Assembly (NCBI GenBank): GCA_028291515.1
Contig: JAQGHU010000012.1
Coordinates: 1-64,000 of the forward strand
Reading direction: 5' to 3'
DNA length: 64,000 nt
Origin: Schlesneria sp.
GTDB taxonomy: Bacteria; Planctomycetota; Planctomycetia; Planctomycetales; Planctomycetaceae
The notes below the pieces were generated by a model. The model was given only the letters and a program-made list of their open reading frames with translations, ran no database searches and was not told the origin of the DNA. Positions 8,559 through 18,724 of this stretch are shown piece after piece. Position 1 is the first letter of the stretch; each line of letters begins with the position of its first letter. A program made the position numbers and the translations under genes.

Positions 8559-8888
8559 ATGGATCTCGACGAAGACAAAGTGTTCAAGGCGCTCGCCGAT
8601 GCGGGGCGGCGGTTGCTGCTGGATCGATTGCATGGGGACAATGGTCAAACCCTGGGACAGCTTTGCGAACATCTGGACATGAGTCGGCAAGCGGTCTCCA
8701 AGCATCTCGATATTCTGGAAGAGGCGAATCTGGTCGTCGTGATTCGGCGCGGTCGTGAGAAGCTGCACTATCTGAACCCGGTACCGATTCACGAGATCGC
8801 CGATCGCTGGATCGGCAAGTTCGATCGCGGACGACTGCGCTTGCTGGCCGATCTGAAGCGACAATTGGAAGATCAGCCTGACGATTGA
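8559..8888 (+). CDS. ArsR-family winged-helix transcriptional regulator
   Basis: 109 residues from the ATG at 8559. The whole protein is one winged-helix domain: FKALADAGRRLLLDRL at the N-terminus, the recognition helix MSRQAVSKHLDILEEANL, and the wing VVVIRRGREKLHYLNP. No CxC or other metal-binding cysteines are present in the recognition helix region, so it is not a classical arsenic or metal sensor. It belongs with the ArsR proteins often encoded next to an AHSA1/SRPBCC protein. Here no such partner follows: the next gene is a DUF1592 protein 165 bp away. It most likely represses itself through the inverted repeat just upstream. Confidence 0.9.
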   Translation: MDLDEDKVFKALADAGRRLLLDRLHGDNGQTLGQLCEHLDMSRQAVSKHLDILEEANLVVVIRRGREKLHYLNPVPIHEIADRWIGKFDRGRLRLLADLKRQLEDQPDD

Positions 8889-9053
8889 TTCGCGAATGGA
8901 CTCGGGCTTGATTGAGTTAGCCAGTCACTTGCGGTGGCCAGAGGAAAGCCCGTTGAATTACATGGGATGTCTTGCGTGAAGTGAACTTCACTCCGATGAT
9001 GTGATTTCCGATGACTGGAAGCGTCGATAGAGCTGCTTAAGGCAATACAACTG

Positions 9054-11513
9054 ATGAAACCCGCATTCACCGACTTCGCTCCCGCGCGACTCGCTTCATT
9101 GACCATCGCTGTTTGCCTGAGTTGGACCGCCGCTGGACTTGGAGCAGATTCCTTCGAAGGATTCCTTGAGAAGCACTGTGTTCGCTGTCATGGCCCTTCC
9201 AAGGTCGAAGGGGATGTGCGGATCGACAAGTTTTCTCGCGATTTTAAGGCGGGCGCGGATGCACACCACTGGGGAGAGGTCCTCGATCGGATCAATTCTG
9301 GGCAGATGCCGCCGAAGGGCGAACCCAAACCGACGCAGGATGAGATCTCGGCGTTCGTCACTAGTCTCGACTCAAAGCTTAAGGAGGGGCGAGCGGCGCG
9401 GATGGCGGCCCGAGCACCGGTGTCTCATTACCGGCTGAGCCGGAAAGAGTATCAGAACACGGTCTACGACCTGCTCGGTGTGCGCTATGATCCGGCCAAG
9501 CCAGGGGAGTTAAACGAAGACACCTTGTGGCATGGGTTTGAGCGCATTGGTTCGGAGTTGTCGTTGTCGCCATCGCATGTCGATCGCTATTACCGCGCCG
9601 CGGAGATCGTGCTCGACCGTGCCTTTCCCGTCACCTCCTCCGGCGAGGCTCGCAAGGTCCGTAAGACGGCTGTGGACCTGCGATACAATGGCGGTAAGGC
9701 CCAGCAAGAGGTGCTGGATCGGTTTGGCGTCAAACGCCCCTTGCGTTACCTTCTCTTTCCTGGTCGAGTCGAGACCGCACTCTCGCCCGATTGGTTTGGG
9801 AGAACCGGTCCGGAACACAGTGGTCTTTACAAATTCCGCATCCAGGCCAGTGGCATTCGACCTCTCGGCGGCCAACCGGCACACCTCAGCATCGGTAAGG
9901 AGACGGGTGAAGAGACCGTCGCCGGTCTCATCGAATTCGACATCACCGCACCCGAGGACAAGCCGGCGGTGCATGAGTTCGAAGTCTTCCTGGAGATGCC
10001 CGCGAACCTGCACTTTGCCGTCGTTGCTGCCGACGTTGTTGACCGCAGAGCTGGTGCGGCCTTTCGCTACGCGCTGACCAGCCCGAACTACATGTTCACG
10101 CACAGCAGCGAGACGCAGCTATTGAACCCGAACGCTCCGCAGATGTTTGACGACAAAGGGAACGGCCTGTTCTCGACAGTGTTGGTCGATTGGATCGAAT
10201 GGGAAGGACCGCTGGAAACGGAAGCGGAAAAGTCCCGGCGAGTCGGGCTGGTGCCTCCCGATGACGCAACGCCCGAAGTGGTCGCGGAGCATCTGCAACG
10301 CTTCGCCGAACGGGCTTGGCGACGACCAGTCAAGCAGGAGGAACTGGCCGACTATCTGAGCGCTTACCGTTCAGAATGCGAGGCGGGAGAGAAGACGGTC
10401 GTTGCCTATCGAGTGGCGATGGTGGGTGTACTGACGTCCCGGCATTTCATTTATATCGTCGAAGGTGACCCTGCAACTCGCGAACGTCTCAATGACTCAG
10501 AACTCGCGACGCGACTTTCATATTTTCTGTGGAGTTCGATGCCCGACGACGGTCTGTTCGCTACCGCCCAAGGTGGCAAATTGAATGGAGAAATGCTGCA
10601 AAAGGAAGTGGATCGACTTCTGGCAGACAGCAAAGCCAACCGTTTTGTTGATGACTTCGCGCGACAGTGGCTCCAATTGCACCGTTTGGGAATGTTCCCG
10701 CCGGACAAGAAGCTGTATCCGGCTTATGACCCCTGGCTGGAAACCAGCATGCGTGCCGAACCGGTGGAGTTTTTCCGTGAGATGTTTGCGAAGAACCTTC
10801 CCGTCGATAGCGTGATCGATTCCGACTGGACGATGGCCAACGCTCGACTGTGTGACTTCTATGGTTTGCAGGAGCCGAAGTCGGGCGGCTTCCAACGCGT
10901 CTCGCTCAAGCCAGAGGATCATCGTGGTGGCCTGTTGACGATGGGCGCGGTACTGGGACTGACCTCGGACGGCACCCGCCACCGCCCTGTTCACCGCGGC
11001 GTGTGGGTCAGTGAAGCGGTCTTCGGCAAGACGCCGCCACCTCCACCGGCGAATGTGGACCCGATTGAACCCAACCCACCCGAAAGCCCGAAGGCCACTA
11101 TTCGTCAAAAGATCGAAGCCCACCGCAACAATGCGAGCTGTGCCGCCTGTCATGCGAAGATCGACCATTTCGGCATCGCCTGGGACAATTACGACGCCAT
11201 TGGACAATGGCGCACGCGAGAGAAAGTGGCGAAGGGGACTGGCGAGGATCCGTTGATTGACGCCTCCGGCGTCATGCCCGACGGGCGTCCGTTTCAGGAT
11301 TCAGTGCAATTCAAACGGCTGTTGCTCGAAGACCGCGAACAGATCGCGCGAGCCTTCATCGAGCATCTGTGCACCTATGCCCTCCGCCGAGTCCTCACGA
11401 TCGATGATCAGGAAAACATAAAATTGATCGAAGCCGAAGGGAAGAAAAGCCAATACCGCGTCAAGGACATCGTCCGAGCTGTTGCCCTGTCCAACTTGCT
11501 GCGCAGCCGCTAA
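9054..11513 (+). CDS. Planctomycete-type cytochrome with DUF1587/DUF1592/DUF1588/DUF1585 domains
   Basis: 819 residues. A signal peptide (1-31) is followed by a planctomycete-type cytochrome c segment with heme motif CVRCH at 42-46 and the distal [10 protein letters not shown] block. The DUF1587 block ([15 protein letters not shown]) follows at about 128. The DUF1592 region ([16 protein letters not shown]) is at about 480. DUF1588 ([16 protein letters not shown]...PVHRGVW) is at about 630, and DUF1585 lies at the C-terminus. A second CxxCH (CAACH, about 695) precedes [12 protein letters not shown]. These proteins are exported, occur in large paralogous sets in planctomycetes and pair with DUF1552 proteins. 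Roles in periplasmic redox breakdown of complex substrates are proposed, but no reaction is established. It is the first gene of a three-gene operon. Confidence 0.93.
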   Translation: MKPAFTDFAPARLASLTIAVCLSWTAAGLGADSFEGFLEKHCVRCHGPSKVEGDVRIDKFSRDFKAGADAHHWGEVLDRINSGQMPPKGEPKPTQDEISAFVTSLDSKLKEGRAARMAARAPVSHYRLSRKEYQNTVYDLLGVRYDPAKPGELNEDTLWHGFERIGSELSLSPSHVDRYYRAAEIVLDRAFPVTSSGEARKVRKTAVDLRYNGGKAQQEVLDRFGVKRPLRYLLFPGRVETALSPDWFGRTGPEHSGLYKFRIQASGIRPLGGQPAHLSIGKETGEETVAGLIEFDITAPEDKPAVHEFEVFLEMPANLHFAVVAADVVDRRAGAAFRYALTSPNYMFTHSSETQLLNPNAPQMFDDKGNGLFSTVLVDWIEWEGPLETEAEKSRRVGLVPPDDATPEVVAEHLQRFAERAWRRPVKQEELADYLSAYRSECEAGEKTVVAYRVAMVGVLTSRHFIYIVEGDPATRERLNDSELATRLSYFLWSSMPDDGLFATAQGGKLNGEMLQKEVDRLLADSKANRFVDDFARQWLQLHRLGMFPPDKKLYPAYDPWLETSMRAEPVEFFREMFAKNLPVDSVIDSDWTMANARLCDFYGLQEPKSGGFQRVSLKPEDHRGGLLTMGAVLGLTSDGTRHRPVHRGVWVSEAVFGKTPPPPPANVDPIEPNPPESPKATIRQKIEAHRNNASCAACHAKIDHFGIAWDNYDAIGQWRTREKVAKGTGEDPLIDASGVMPDGRPFQDSVQFKRLLLEDREQIARAFIEHLCTYALRRVLTIDDQENIKLIEAEGKKSQYRVKDIVRAVALSNLLRSR

Positions 11514-11534
11514 TACCTGACAAGGAGAATCGCC

Positions 11535-12893
11535 ATGAGTAATTATCTATCACAGTCTTGGTTAATTGATCGCCGTCACGCACTACGTGCTTTGGGGTCA
11601 TGCATTGCGCTGCCGTTCCTGGAATGCATGGTGCCGCTTCATGCAACCGAGGAGAAATCAGCGACTCCGCGTCGCAGTGCCTTCATCTACCTGGCGAACG
11701 GCGTCCATTCGCTGAATTACCAGATCACCACTCCGGGCAAGGATTATCAGTTTTCGCGGTCGCTCAAGCCGCTCGAAAAGCATCGCGATGTGATCACACC
11801 GATCAGCGGCCTGCATCATCCGGGCGCACTCAGCCACCATCACAACTGCATCTCGGTGTGGCTCACCGGCGGCAACCTTGGTCCTTCTGATCGGAACACT
11901 ATCTCCGTCGACCAGAAGATGGCCGAAGTTACCGCGAAGCACACGCGCTATTCTTCCCTCGAGATCGCCATCACCCAGGATTCTCTGGCCTGGACTGCAG
12001 ATGGTGTCCGGCTCCCCGCGATGCGTCGTTGCAGCGAGATCTTTGCATCATTGTTCGAGGAACCCAAAGGTGGCATCGGGGTACAGCGAAGGGCTCTACG
12101 CCGCAAAGGGAGTGTCCTGGACGCCAACCTCGCCGAAGTGCGCAAGCTCGAGCAGAAGATGGGATCTGTCGACAAAGGCCGCATGGAACAATACCTCACT
12201 TCTATCCGCGAGGCAGAGATCCGGACGCGGCGAGCCGACGCTTGGCTCGACACGCCGCTCCCAACGGTTTCGGCCGCCGACCGCCAACGCACGAATCGCG
12301 ACATCGCTCACACGATGGCGGGCGACTATTTCCGCACCGTCTATGATCTGATCGTGCTCGCCTTCCAGACCGATGTCACTCGCGTGGCCACGTTCAGCCT
12401 GGGTGGCGAAGGCGATGCCATCGCCATTCCCGAGATCGGCATCACCGAATCACGTCATCAGCTCAGTCATCACGGCGGGGATTCGGGCTATATGGAGAAG
12501 CTCACGAACTATGACACCTTCGCCATCGAGCAATACAGCTACTTCCTCACCAAGCTCGCAGAGACGAAAGATCTGAGCGGCAAGCCTCTTTTGGGCTCGA
12601 CAATGGCTCTCTTCGGCAGCGGGATGTCTTACGGACACAGCCACGGCAACGCCAACCTGCCGCTCGTGCTTGGGGGAGGATCGGACCTGGGGCTGAAGCA
12701 CGGCAGTCATCTGGACTTCAATCAGGGGCACTTCAAGGGGTATCAGCTCGACAAACCCGGTGAGCACTACTCGCTCTGCAGCCGACCGGCGAACCCCGAC
12801 GCCCACATGAGCAATCTGCTCCTTCTAATGGCTCAGCGAATGGGCGTGGAATCCGACAAGTTCGGTGATAGCAAGAAGGCCATTGAATTATGA
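11535..12893 (+). CDS. DUF1552 domain protein (exported partner of DUF1592 cytochrome)
   Basis: 452 residues, with an AAGGAG ribosome-binding site 8 bases before the ATG. The N-terminus has a twin-arginine-like pattern ([19 protein letters not shown]), so export folded through Tat is likely. The body carries DUF1552 hallmarks: [11 protein letters not shown], the [13 protein letters not shown] region, SIDQ-like SVDQKMAE, and the C-terminal [14 protein letters not shown]1552 proteins are related to the DUF1501/alkaline-phosphatase-like group and are almost always encoded beside a DUF1592 protein, as here (21 bp gap). The exact activity is unknown. Its stop overlaps the next start (ATGA). Confidence 0.92.
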   Translation: MSNYLSQSWLIDRRHALRALGSCIALPFLECMVPLHATEEKSATPRRSAFIYLANGVHSLNYQITTPGKDYQFSRSLKPLEKHRDVITPISGLHHPGALSHHHNCISVWLTGGNLGPSDRNTISVDQKMAEVTAKHTRYSSLEIAITQDSLAWTADGVRLPAMRRCSEIFASLFEEPKGGIGVQRRALRRKGSVLDANLAEVRKLEQKMGSVDKGRMEQYLTSIREAEIRTRRADAWLDTPLPTVSAADRQRTNRDIAHTMAGDYFRTVYDLIVLAFQTDVTRVATFSLGGEGDAIAIPEIGITESRHQLSHHGGDSGYMEKLTNYDTFAIEQYSYFLTKLAETKDLSGKPLLGSTMALFGSGMSYGHSHGNANLPLVLGGGSDLGLKHGSHLDFNQGHFKGYQLDKPGEHYSLCSRPANPDAHMSNLLLLMAQRMGVESDKFGDSKKAIEL

Positions 12894-14131
12894 CTCGCTT
12901 CCACAATCCAAGCTGGCCGACTGCGTTCTGTTTCGGCATGTCCTTGATCACCAGTGCCGCGTTTGCCGCGGATGAACCGTTCCGGCCCGAAGCGGGGAAG
13001 TTTCCTTCTTCGGAAAAGTCCCGTTCGTACCGTGGTGTGCTTGCGTTCGTGGATCATGTGAATCGTCGTGGGAGCCTCCGTGTGGAATCCACAGGCGAGT
13101 TCTTCCGCAACCCTCCGCATCCTTTCGCAATGCTCCCGTACGGCATGGTTCGCCAGCATGGCGCACCAGCAGATCTGCGAGACATTCCGCTGGGCACCTT
13201 CTTGCACATCCGGGCCTTTCTACCGCCGGACCCCAAAACATCCGCTGTCCCGGCTTCCCAGAGTGGACCTCCCGATCGGCCAGCCGAGAACCACGTTCTG
13301 ATTCTCGAAGACGAGCCCAGCTTTTGCCTGCGGGAGGGCAAGATCTGGAAGTTGAAGGAAGTGGACCTGCAGAAAAACCAAGGGATGATCGTCGCGAGCC
13401 GTGAACCCAAGGAAGGGGGCGACAGCAAGGCGATCGAGGAAAAGCTAACCTTCGACGCCGCCACCCGGATCTGGCGCGGCCGCGAGTGCCTCATGGTCGC
13501 CGATTTGGTTTCCGAGGGCGTTTGGCCCGGCGAGGGGAAGAAGTCATTGAGTGGCCAAGCAGTTCAACTCGGGCTCACCTGGCATCCAACCCCCGGCGGC
13601 GTGTTTCTGCGGTACCACATCACGGACATCTGGCTGGATGAAACCGCCATGCAGCGCGCCGCTCAAGTTCAGAACGAGACGCACAAGGCCCTGATCCGCA
13701 GTCGCTGGATGCCCGCCTGGGTCGATGCTGTCGAATACGGCAAGTTCGGCCGCGCCACCGTCACCGCAACATTATTCGGCGGCATGGATTCGTCCCTTTA
13801 CGCGGACTTCAAAAAGGGAAGCCATGGAGTGATGAATGCGGCTGAGAACACACTGAAGCATGCGGGGGGAGCCTATGGCCCGGCTCACATGGCCTCACAA
13901 GGCCCAATCATCGACGTCACGAAAATGACGGGAGAGCCGCCGCTGGGAAGCAGCGGAATCCAAATTCGCTTCGAGACGGACCTGATCATCGAAGGCATCC
14001 GCCCCGGCAGAGTCGTCCGTGTCCGCCCGGGGAATTGGCCCGAACTGACCGTTTCTCGGGAAGAGTATCTGAACGACGGAAACAGTCCTGAAGACCGCTT
14101 CCCGACCCCGGCTATTTTTCCCAAATACTGA
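12890..14131 (+). CDS. Exported protein of unknown function, third gene of the DUF1592-DUF1552 operon
   Basis: 413 residues; the ATG overlaps the DUF1552 stop by four bases, so translation is probably coupled. A signal peptide ends near SAAFAADE. The first half (about 48-200) looks like two beta-rich modules: one around [19 protein letters not shown], the other around [20 protein letters not shown]. The second half contains an alpha/beta region ([20 protein letters not shown]) followed by another beta stretch. I recognise no catalytic motif and no CxxCH. The tight coupling suggests that the product works with the cytochrome pair, perhaps as a binding or assembly subunit. That is inference only. 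Confidence 0.8.
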   Translation: MTRFHNPSWPTAFCFGMSLITSAAFAADEPFRPEAGKFPSSEKSRSYRGVLAFVDHVNRRGSLRVESTGEFFRNPPHPFAMLPYGMVRQHGAPADLRDIPLGTFLHIRAFLPPDPKTSAVPASQSGPPDRPAENHVLILEDEPSFCLREGKIWKLKEVDLQKNQGMIVASREPKEGGDSKAIEEKLTFDAATRIWRGRECLMVADLVSEGVWPGEGKKSLSGQAVQLGLTWHPTPGGVFLRYHITDIWLDETAMQRAAQVQNETHKALIRSRWMPAWVDAVEYGKFGRATVTATLFGGMDSSLYADFKKGSHGVMNAAENTLKHAGGAYGPAHMASQGPIIDVTKMTGEPPLGSSGIQIRFETDLIIEGIRPGRVVRVRPGNWPELTVSREEYLNDGNSPEDRFPTPAIFPKY

Positions 14132-14350
14132 ATGTCACGTTACTGCAGCGTTTGGCAGGACAAAGAAATTGAGGAGATTGGGTTCGCAACTTCGCACATC
14201 GTCACCTGAGACTAGCAGTGCCGTATTCCAATGCCGAACTGATTGGTACAACTTCTGTTTCGGTGATGCCGCGAACGCGATCCGGAATCGGCCGTGGGGT
14301 ATACCACAGCACATGAAGGCCATCTCGTGCCGACTGAGCAAGGAACATTC

Positions 14351-16918
14351 ATGATGCGAACGGCAACTTTTCTTTTGAGCTTGCTTGGCGTGATGACCTC
14401 GGCTATCGCCGAGGAACCTGGCCGGTTCACGGACGAGCAACTGAACTTCTTCGAGTCGAAGATACGTCCGGTCCTGGTGGACCACTGCTACGAATGCCAT
14501 GCCGCTGGGGCAAAGATCGTGCAAGGAGGACTGCGGCTCGATCATCGTGATGGGTTGCTGAAGGGTGGCGACACTGGCACAGCGATCGTGGCGCATAAGG
14601 CTGACCAGAGCTTGTTGATCAAGGCGCTGAAGTACGACGGCGTCGAGATGCCTCCCAAGGGAAAATTGCCGGCTTCGGTCATCAAGGATTTTGAAACCTG
14701 GATCGCGATGGGAGCGCCTGATCCGCGCGAGGCGGCTCCGGGAGGACCTCGGCCAAAGGTTGATCTGAATGAAGGCCGCAAATTCTGGGCGTTTCAGCCA
14801 GTGAGCGATTCCCCGCCACCGATCGTGAAGGACGGCGCTTGGCCGATCGAGTCGCTCGATCACTTTATTCTAGCAAAGCTAGAAGCATCTGATTTGAAGC
14901 CCGTTGGCGATGCTGATCGTTACACGTGGTTGCGACGCGTCAGTCTGGATCTCACTGGCTTGCCACCGACTCCGAACGAGATCGATGCGTTCATCAGAGA
15001 CAATTCACCGCGCGCGTGCGAAGCGGTCGTAGATCGGCTGTTGGCTTCGCGAGCCTTCGGAGAGCGATGGGCGAGGCACTGGCTGGATCTTACCGGCTAT
15101 GCGGACATGATGGGGACATCCAACAATGTCTTCGCCGAACATGCCTGGCGGTATCGCGACTATCTGATCGAGGCCTATCACAAAGACAAACCATTTGACC
15201 GCTTCGTGCGCGAGCAGATTGCGGGAGACCTGCTTCCCGCCACATCTCCGACAGAGCAAGCGGAGAACATCACTGCCACCGGATTTCTGATGGTCGGCGA
15301 TGTGGAGATTGTCGAACCCGACAAAAAGAAGTTGGAAGCAGACCACATCGATACCCAAGTCAACAAAATCGGCATGACCTTTCTGGGCATGACGCTCGGT
15401 TGTGTCCGTTGTCACGATCACAAGTTCGATCCGTTGCAGTTGTCCGATTACTACGGCATTGCCGGGATCATGCGCAGTTCGCCATCCACGCACAAAATTC
15501 CATTCGGCGTGTGGAGTCTGCTGAATTCGACGGACCTTCCCGAGACGCCAGTACAACTTGCCGCAAGGCAGAAGCTCGAAACCGACCACGAGACGAAACT
15601 CGCCGAGATGAAGGCCGAGCGAGAAAAGCTCGAAGGCGAAAGGAAATCGGTCATCGCCGAGTTGGAAGAGATCGCCAAGCAAGAGAAGAACGAGGCTGAC
15701 GCCGCTGCCAAGACTGGCGTGGTGCAAACCGCAGACGAGACAGAGTCGCCTCTGATGAAGAAAGAGAGGCTCACAAAGCACCGCGATGCACTGTCGGCCC
15801 GGCTTCAGCCTCTGGGACCGGCTATTCAGCATGCGGAGTTTTTTCGCTCCAAAGTCCCGCGAGCCTTCGCCATGCAGGAGGACGACCAGCCAGCGGACAT
15901 GCCGATTTACATTCGTGGCAATCCCTACGCGCCCGGTGCGATCGTGCCTCGCGGTGTGATTCAAGTCGCATCATGGGATAAGGCGGCGACGATTCCAGCG
16001 GGACAAAGTGGTCGTTTGCAACTGGCCGACTGGCTAGCGGATTCTCGAAATCCCTTGACCTCACGCGTGATCGTGAATCGCATCTGGCAGAAGCTGTTCG
16101 GCGAGGGACTAGTTCGCAGTGTCGACTACTTCGGCACACGAGGAGAGCGGCCCTCTCATCCGGAGTTGCTCGACCATTTGGCCACGCGATTCTTGCACGA
16201 TGGCTGGTCGCACAAGAAACTCATCCGCTCGCTGGTCCTCAGCCGCACCTATCGACTGAGCAGTACGAACGACCCTATGGCGCTCACGACGGATCCCGAC
16301 AACCGACTGTTATGGCGCAGCAATCGTCAGCGACTCGATGCCGAAGCAATTCGCGACGGACTGCTCGCGGTCAGTGGCGAATTGGTTCCAAGCGAAGGCG
16401 GTCCGGCGCTGGTGCTGGAGTTTACAGAGAATTGTGGCGACTTGGTCCAGATCGGCGTCAACCCGCCAAACTATAGCCATCGCAGACCGCGGCCCACGCA
16501 AGAGTTTCAACGGTCGATCTATCTGCCCGTCATGCGGACTAACACAACAAACCTGGACCGGATTCGCAATCATTTCGATTTCGTGAATCCAGCTCAGATT
16601 GCCGGGCAACGCCCTCAAACGGTCGTCCCGACACAATCTCTGTTCGTGATGAACAACGATCTGTTTCGCAAGAGAGCCAAGGTTCTGGCAGATCGCCTGA
16701 TCGCCGAGGCACCGCAGGCCGATATTCGCATCGAACAACTCTGGTTGCGAGTCTTCAATCGTCCAATCACCACGACGGAGCAGAAGAACGTGACGACATT
16801 CCTGAGGGAATTAGACGCGGGCCTTCCTGATATGGATGCCGCAGCCAAAGAGTCACTCAAGTGGCAGGAGCTGTGTCACAGCCTGCTCGCTTCCAACGAA
16901 TTCATTTTCCGCATTTGA
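14351..16918 (+). CDS. DUF1549/DUF1553 (PSD1) planctomycete cytochrome c protein
   Basis: 855 residues from the ATG at 14351 (AAGGAA at 14340-14345); an upstream ATG at 14294 would put an unlikely hydrophilic leader before the signal peptide. Domain order: signal peptide 1-20, planctomycete cytochrome c segment with CYECH at 46-50, DUF1549 (FILAKLEASDL ... LDLTGLPPTP), a second CxxCH within CVRCHDHKFDP at about 350, then DUF1553 in the last ~300 residues. Between them lies a Glu/Lys-rich helical insert (about 410-480) that looks like a coiled-coil hairpin. Paired with the DUF1501 gene 16 bp downstream. An exported putative multi-domain cytochrome; substrate unknown. Confidence 0.93.
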   Translation: MMRTATFLLSLLGVMTSAIAEEPGRFTDEQLNFFESKIRPVLVDHCYECHAAGAKIVQGGLRLDHRDGLLKGGDTGTAIVAHKADQSLLIKALKYDGVEMPPKGKLPASVIKDFETWIAMGAPDPREAAPGGPRPKVDLNEGRKFWAFQPVSDSPPPIVKDGAWPIESLDHFILAKLEASDLKPVGDADRYTWLRRVSLDLTGLPPTPNEIDAFIRDNSPRACEAVVDRLLASRAFGERWARHWLDLTGYADMMGTSNNVFAEHAWRYRDYLIEAYHKDKPFDRFVREQIAGDLLPATSPTEQAENITATGFLMVGDVEIVEPDKKKLEADHIDTQVNKIGMTFLGMTLGCVRCHDHKFDPLQLSDYYGIAGIMRSSPSTHKIPFGVWSLLNSTDLPETPVQLAARQKLETDHETKLAEMKAEREKLEGERKSVIAELEEIAKQEKNEADAAAKTGVVQTADETESPLMKKERLTKHRDALSARLQPLGPAIQHAEFFRSKVPRAFAMQEDDQPADMPIYIRGNPYAPGAIVPRGVIQVASWDKAATIPAGQSGRLQLADWLADSRNPLTSRVIVNRIWQKLFGEGLVRSVDYFGTRGERPSHPELLDHLATRFLHDGWSHKKLIRSLVLSRTYRLSSTNDPMALTTDPDNRLLWRSNRQRLDAEAIRDGLLAVSGELVPSEGGPALVLEFTENCGDLVQIGVNPPNYSHRRPRPTQEFQRSIYLPVMRTNTTNLDRIRNHFDFVNPAQIAGQRPQTVVPTQSLFVMNNDLFRKRAKVLADRLIAEAPQADIRIEQLWLRVFNRPITTTEQKNVTTFLRELDAGLPDMDAAAKESLKWQELCHSLLASNEFIFRI

Positions 16919-16934
16919 GCGAACAGGATTACAG

Positions 16935-18338
16935 ATGTTGAATAATGCTCTCTTCAGTCGCCGACGTATGCTACAGACCGCCGGTTGCGGATTCGGCAGT
17001 CTGGCGCTGACAGATCTGATTCACGCTGCCACCAATCCAGGTGCGGTACATTTTCCCGGTATTGTTCCTAAGGCGAAGCGGGTGATTTTCCTGTTTATGG
17101 CCGGGGGGCCGTCGCAGCAAGATCTATTTGACCCGAAGGAGTTCATCCGTGAGAGGCACGGGCAAAAGATCGATTCGCCGCTGCGTCCCGAGGTCATTCA
17201 AGTTGGGACCGAGAAGTATCTGGCGCTGGGCGCGGTGGCCCCAGTCCGGCCGCGCGGTGAATCGGGAATGATGATCTCGGATCTCATGCCACAGTTATCG
17301 AGCATTGCGGACGACATCTGTCTGTTGCGTGGCATGAACGCGGATAATCCACAGCATGCGAGCGCGACGAATCAGTTTCATACGGGTGTGTTCACGGAAG
17401 TCCGGCCGTCGATGGGAGCCTGGATCAGTTATGGACTCGGTACCGAGAATCAGAACCTGCCGAGCTTTATCAGCATCCACGCTCCCGGCTTGAGAACTTA
17501 TGGCTCCGGTTTTCTGCCCGCAGCTCATCAAGGAACCCCACTCACTGTTCCGCTCAGCGAACAGACGTTGCCGATTGAAAACCTGCTGAACGTCTCTTCC
17601 AGCGGTGCGATTCAACGGAGTCGCCTCGACATGACTCGGCGACTGAATCAGCAGTTAATCGAAGATCTACACGGTGACAGTAACATGGAGGGGATGATCC
17701 AGAACATGGAACTCGCCTTCCGCATGCAGACCACGACACCGCAATTGGTTGACCTCTCGAAGGAAACGCAAGAGACGTTTGACCTGTACGGCATCGGTAG
17801 TGGTAAGGGCAGTGATAGGAATGGTCGCGCATGCCTGTTGGCGCGGAAGCTGAGCGAATCGGGCGTGCGGTTCACGCAAGTGACCATGGATGGTTGGGAT
17901 CATCATGGCGATATTCGAGGTAACCTGCCGAGGCTCTGTGATCAGACTGATCAACCGGTCGTAGGGCTGATTAAAGATCTGAAGCGACGAGGGTTACTCG
18001 ACGATACGCTTGTACTCTGGTCCGGCGAATTTGGTCGAACGCCCTGGAGTCAGGACCTTAGCGGCACAGCGCCCATCGATACTCACGGTCGTGAACACCA
18101 GCCCGAAAGCTTTTGTGCCTGGATGGCTGGCGGTGGGATCAAGTCCGGCTTCACCCACGGCGAGACCGATCATATGGGCTATCGCGTCGTCGCCGGCAAG
18201 GTCCATATTCACGATCTCCACGCGACGATGCTGCATCTGCTGGGCATCGACCATACGAAGCTCACCTCGAATCACCTTGGTCGCGATTTCAGACTCACCG
18301 ATGTGCATGGCTCTGTAGTGAAAGAGATCTTGGCGTGA
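16935..18338 (+). CDS. DUF1501 domain protein, Tat-exported
   Basis: 467 residues from the ATG at 16935, 16 bp after the PSD1 gene. An RRR-MLQTAG twin-arginine motif at 9-15 starts a Tat signal. DUF1501 marks are present: VIFLFMAGGPSQQDLFD near residue 55, LPSFISIHAPG, GVRFTQVTMDGWDHH, and the C-terminal LVLWSGEFGRTPWSQ and HATMLHLLGIDHTKLT blocks. The fold is related to the alkaline phosphatase superfamily, with Asp/His metal-ligand-like residues (D in SQQDLFD, DGWDHHGD, HG/EH near 390). DUF1501 and PSD1 genes are almost always paired in planctomycetes. The reaction is not known. Confidence 0.92.
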   Translation: MLNNALFSRRRMLQTAGCGFGSLALTDLIHAATNPGAVHFPGIVPKAKRVIFLFMAGGPSQQDLFDPKEFIRERHGQKIDSPLRPEVIQVGTEKYLALGAVAPVRPRGESGMMISDLMPQLSSIADDICLLRGMNADNPQHASATNQFHTGVFTEVRPSMGAWISYGLGTENQNLPSFISIHAPGLRTYGSGFLPAAHQGTPLTVPLSEQTLPIENLLNVSSSGAIQRSRLDMTRRLNQQLIEDLHGDSNMEGMIQNMELAFRMQTTTPQLVDLSKETQETFDLYGIGSGKGSDRNGRACLLARKLSESGVRFTQVTMDGWDHHGDIRGNLPRLCDQTDQPVVGLIKDLKRRGLLDDTLVLWSGEFGRTPWSQDLSGTAPIDTHGREHQPESFCAWMAGGGIKSGFTHGETDHMGYRVVAGKVHIHDLHATMLHLLGIDHTKLTSNHLGRDFRLTDVHGSVVKEILA

Positions 18339-18724
18339 ACTGTCTCGAATTGGTACGCCACTATTTTCCGGAGCAAGAGGCTATGCGAGAGGCTTAGCCC
18401 ACTCCTCCAATGGGGCGTGACGATTGCTAATCCAGCGAAAAAGTCGACTCCGGATCTCTTCGGTCCTTGACCACATAAAACACCCGCGTGGCAATTGGTG
18501 GCTCGTCACCGCTATTTCGTCGCAGTTGTGGCAACGATAATCACCGATTTCTCTAACGGCTTAAGGACTTGCGCTGGTATTCCCCGTAGCGCGTGTGTTC
18601 CGCTAGAATATATGGTCCAGCCCGAGGGTTTGTCGGGACTGCCGCGATGTCTTCGCGGCGTGGACCTCGATAAGTCTGCGTTGTTGCAACAGACAGGGAT
18701 GTGTGGACTGGCGATTTCGGCACC
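18339..18724 (+). other. Intergenic leader of the signal peptidase gene with two stem-loops
   Basis: This 386-bp stretch holds no convincing gene. Near its 3' end are two adjacent hairpins. The first pairs CAG/CTG and CCCGA/TCGGG around a GGGTTTG loop (18618-18641). The second pairs GCCGCGA with TCGCGGC around TGTCT (18641-18659). A -10-like TAGAAT precedes them at about 18604. Together they look like a structured 5' leader of the downstream gene, though a terminator of the preceding operon is possible (no T-run follows). Confidence 0.4.

Noticed and set aside
14135-14863. Minus-strand frame over the start of the PSD1 gene
   Set aside because: It is antisense to a signal peptide and a cytochrome segment with clear motifs.
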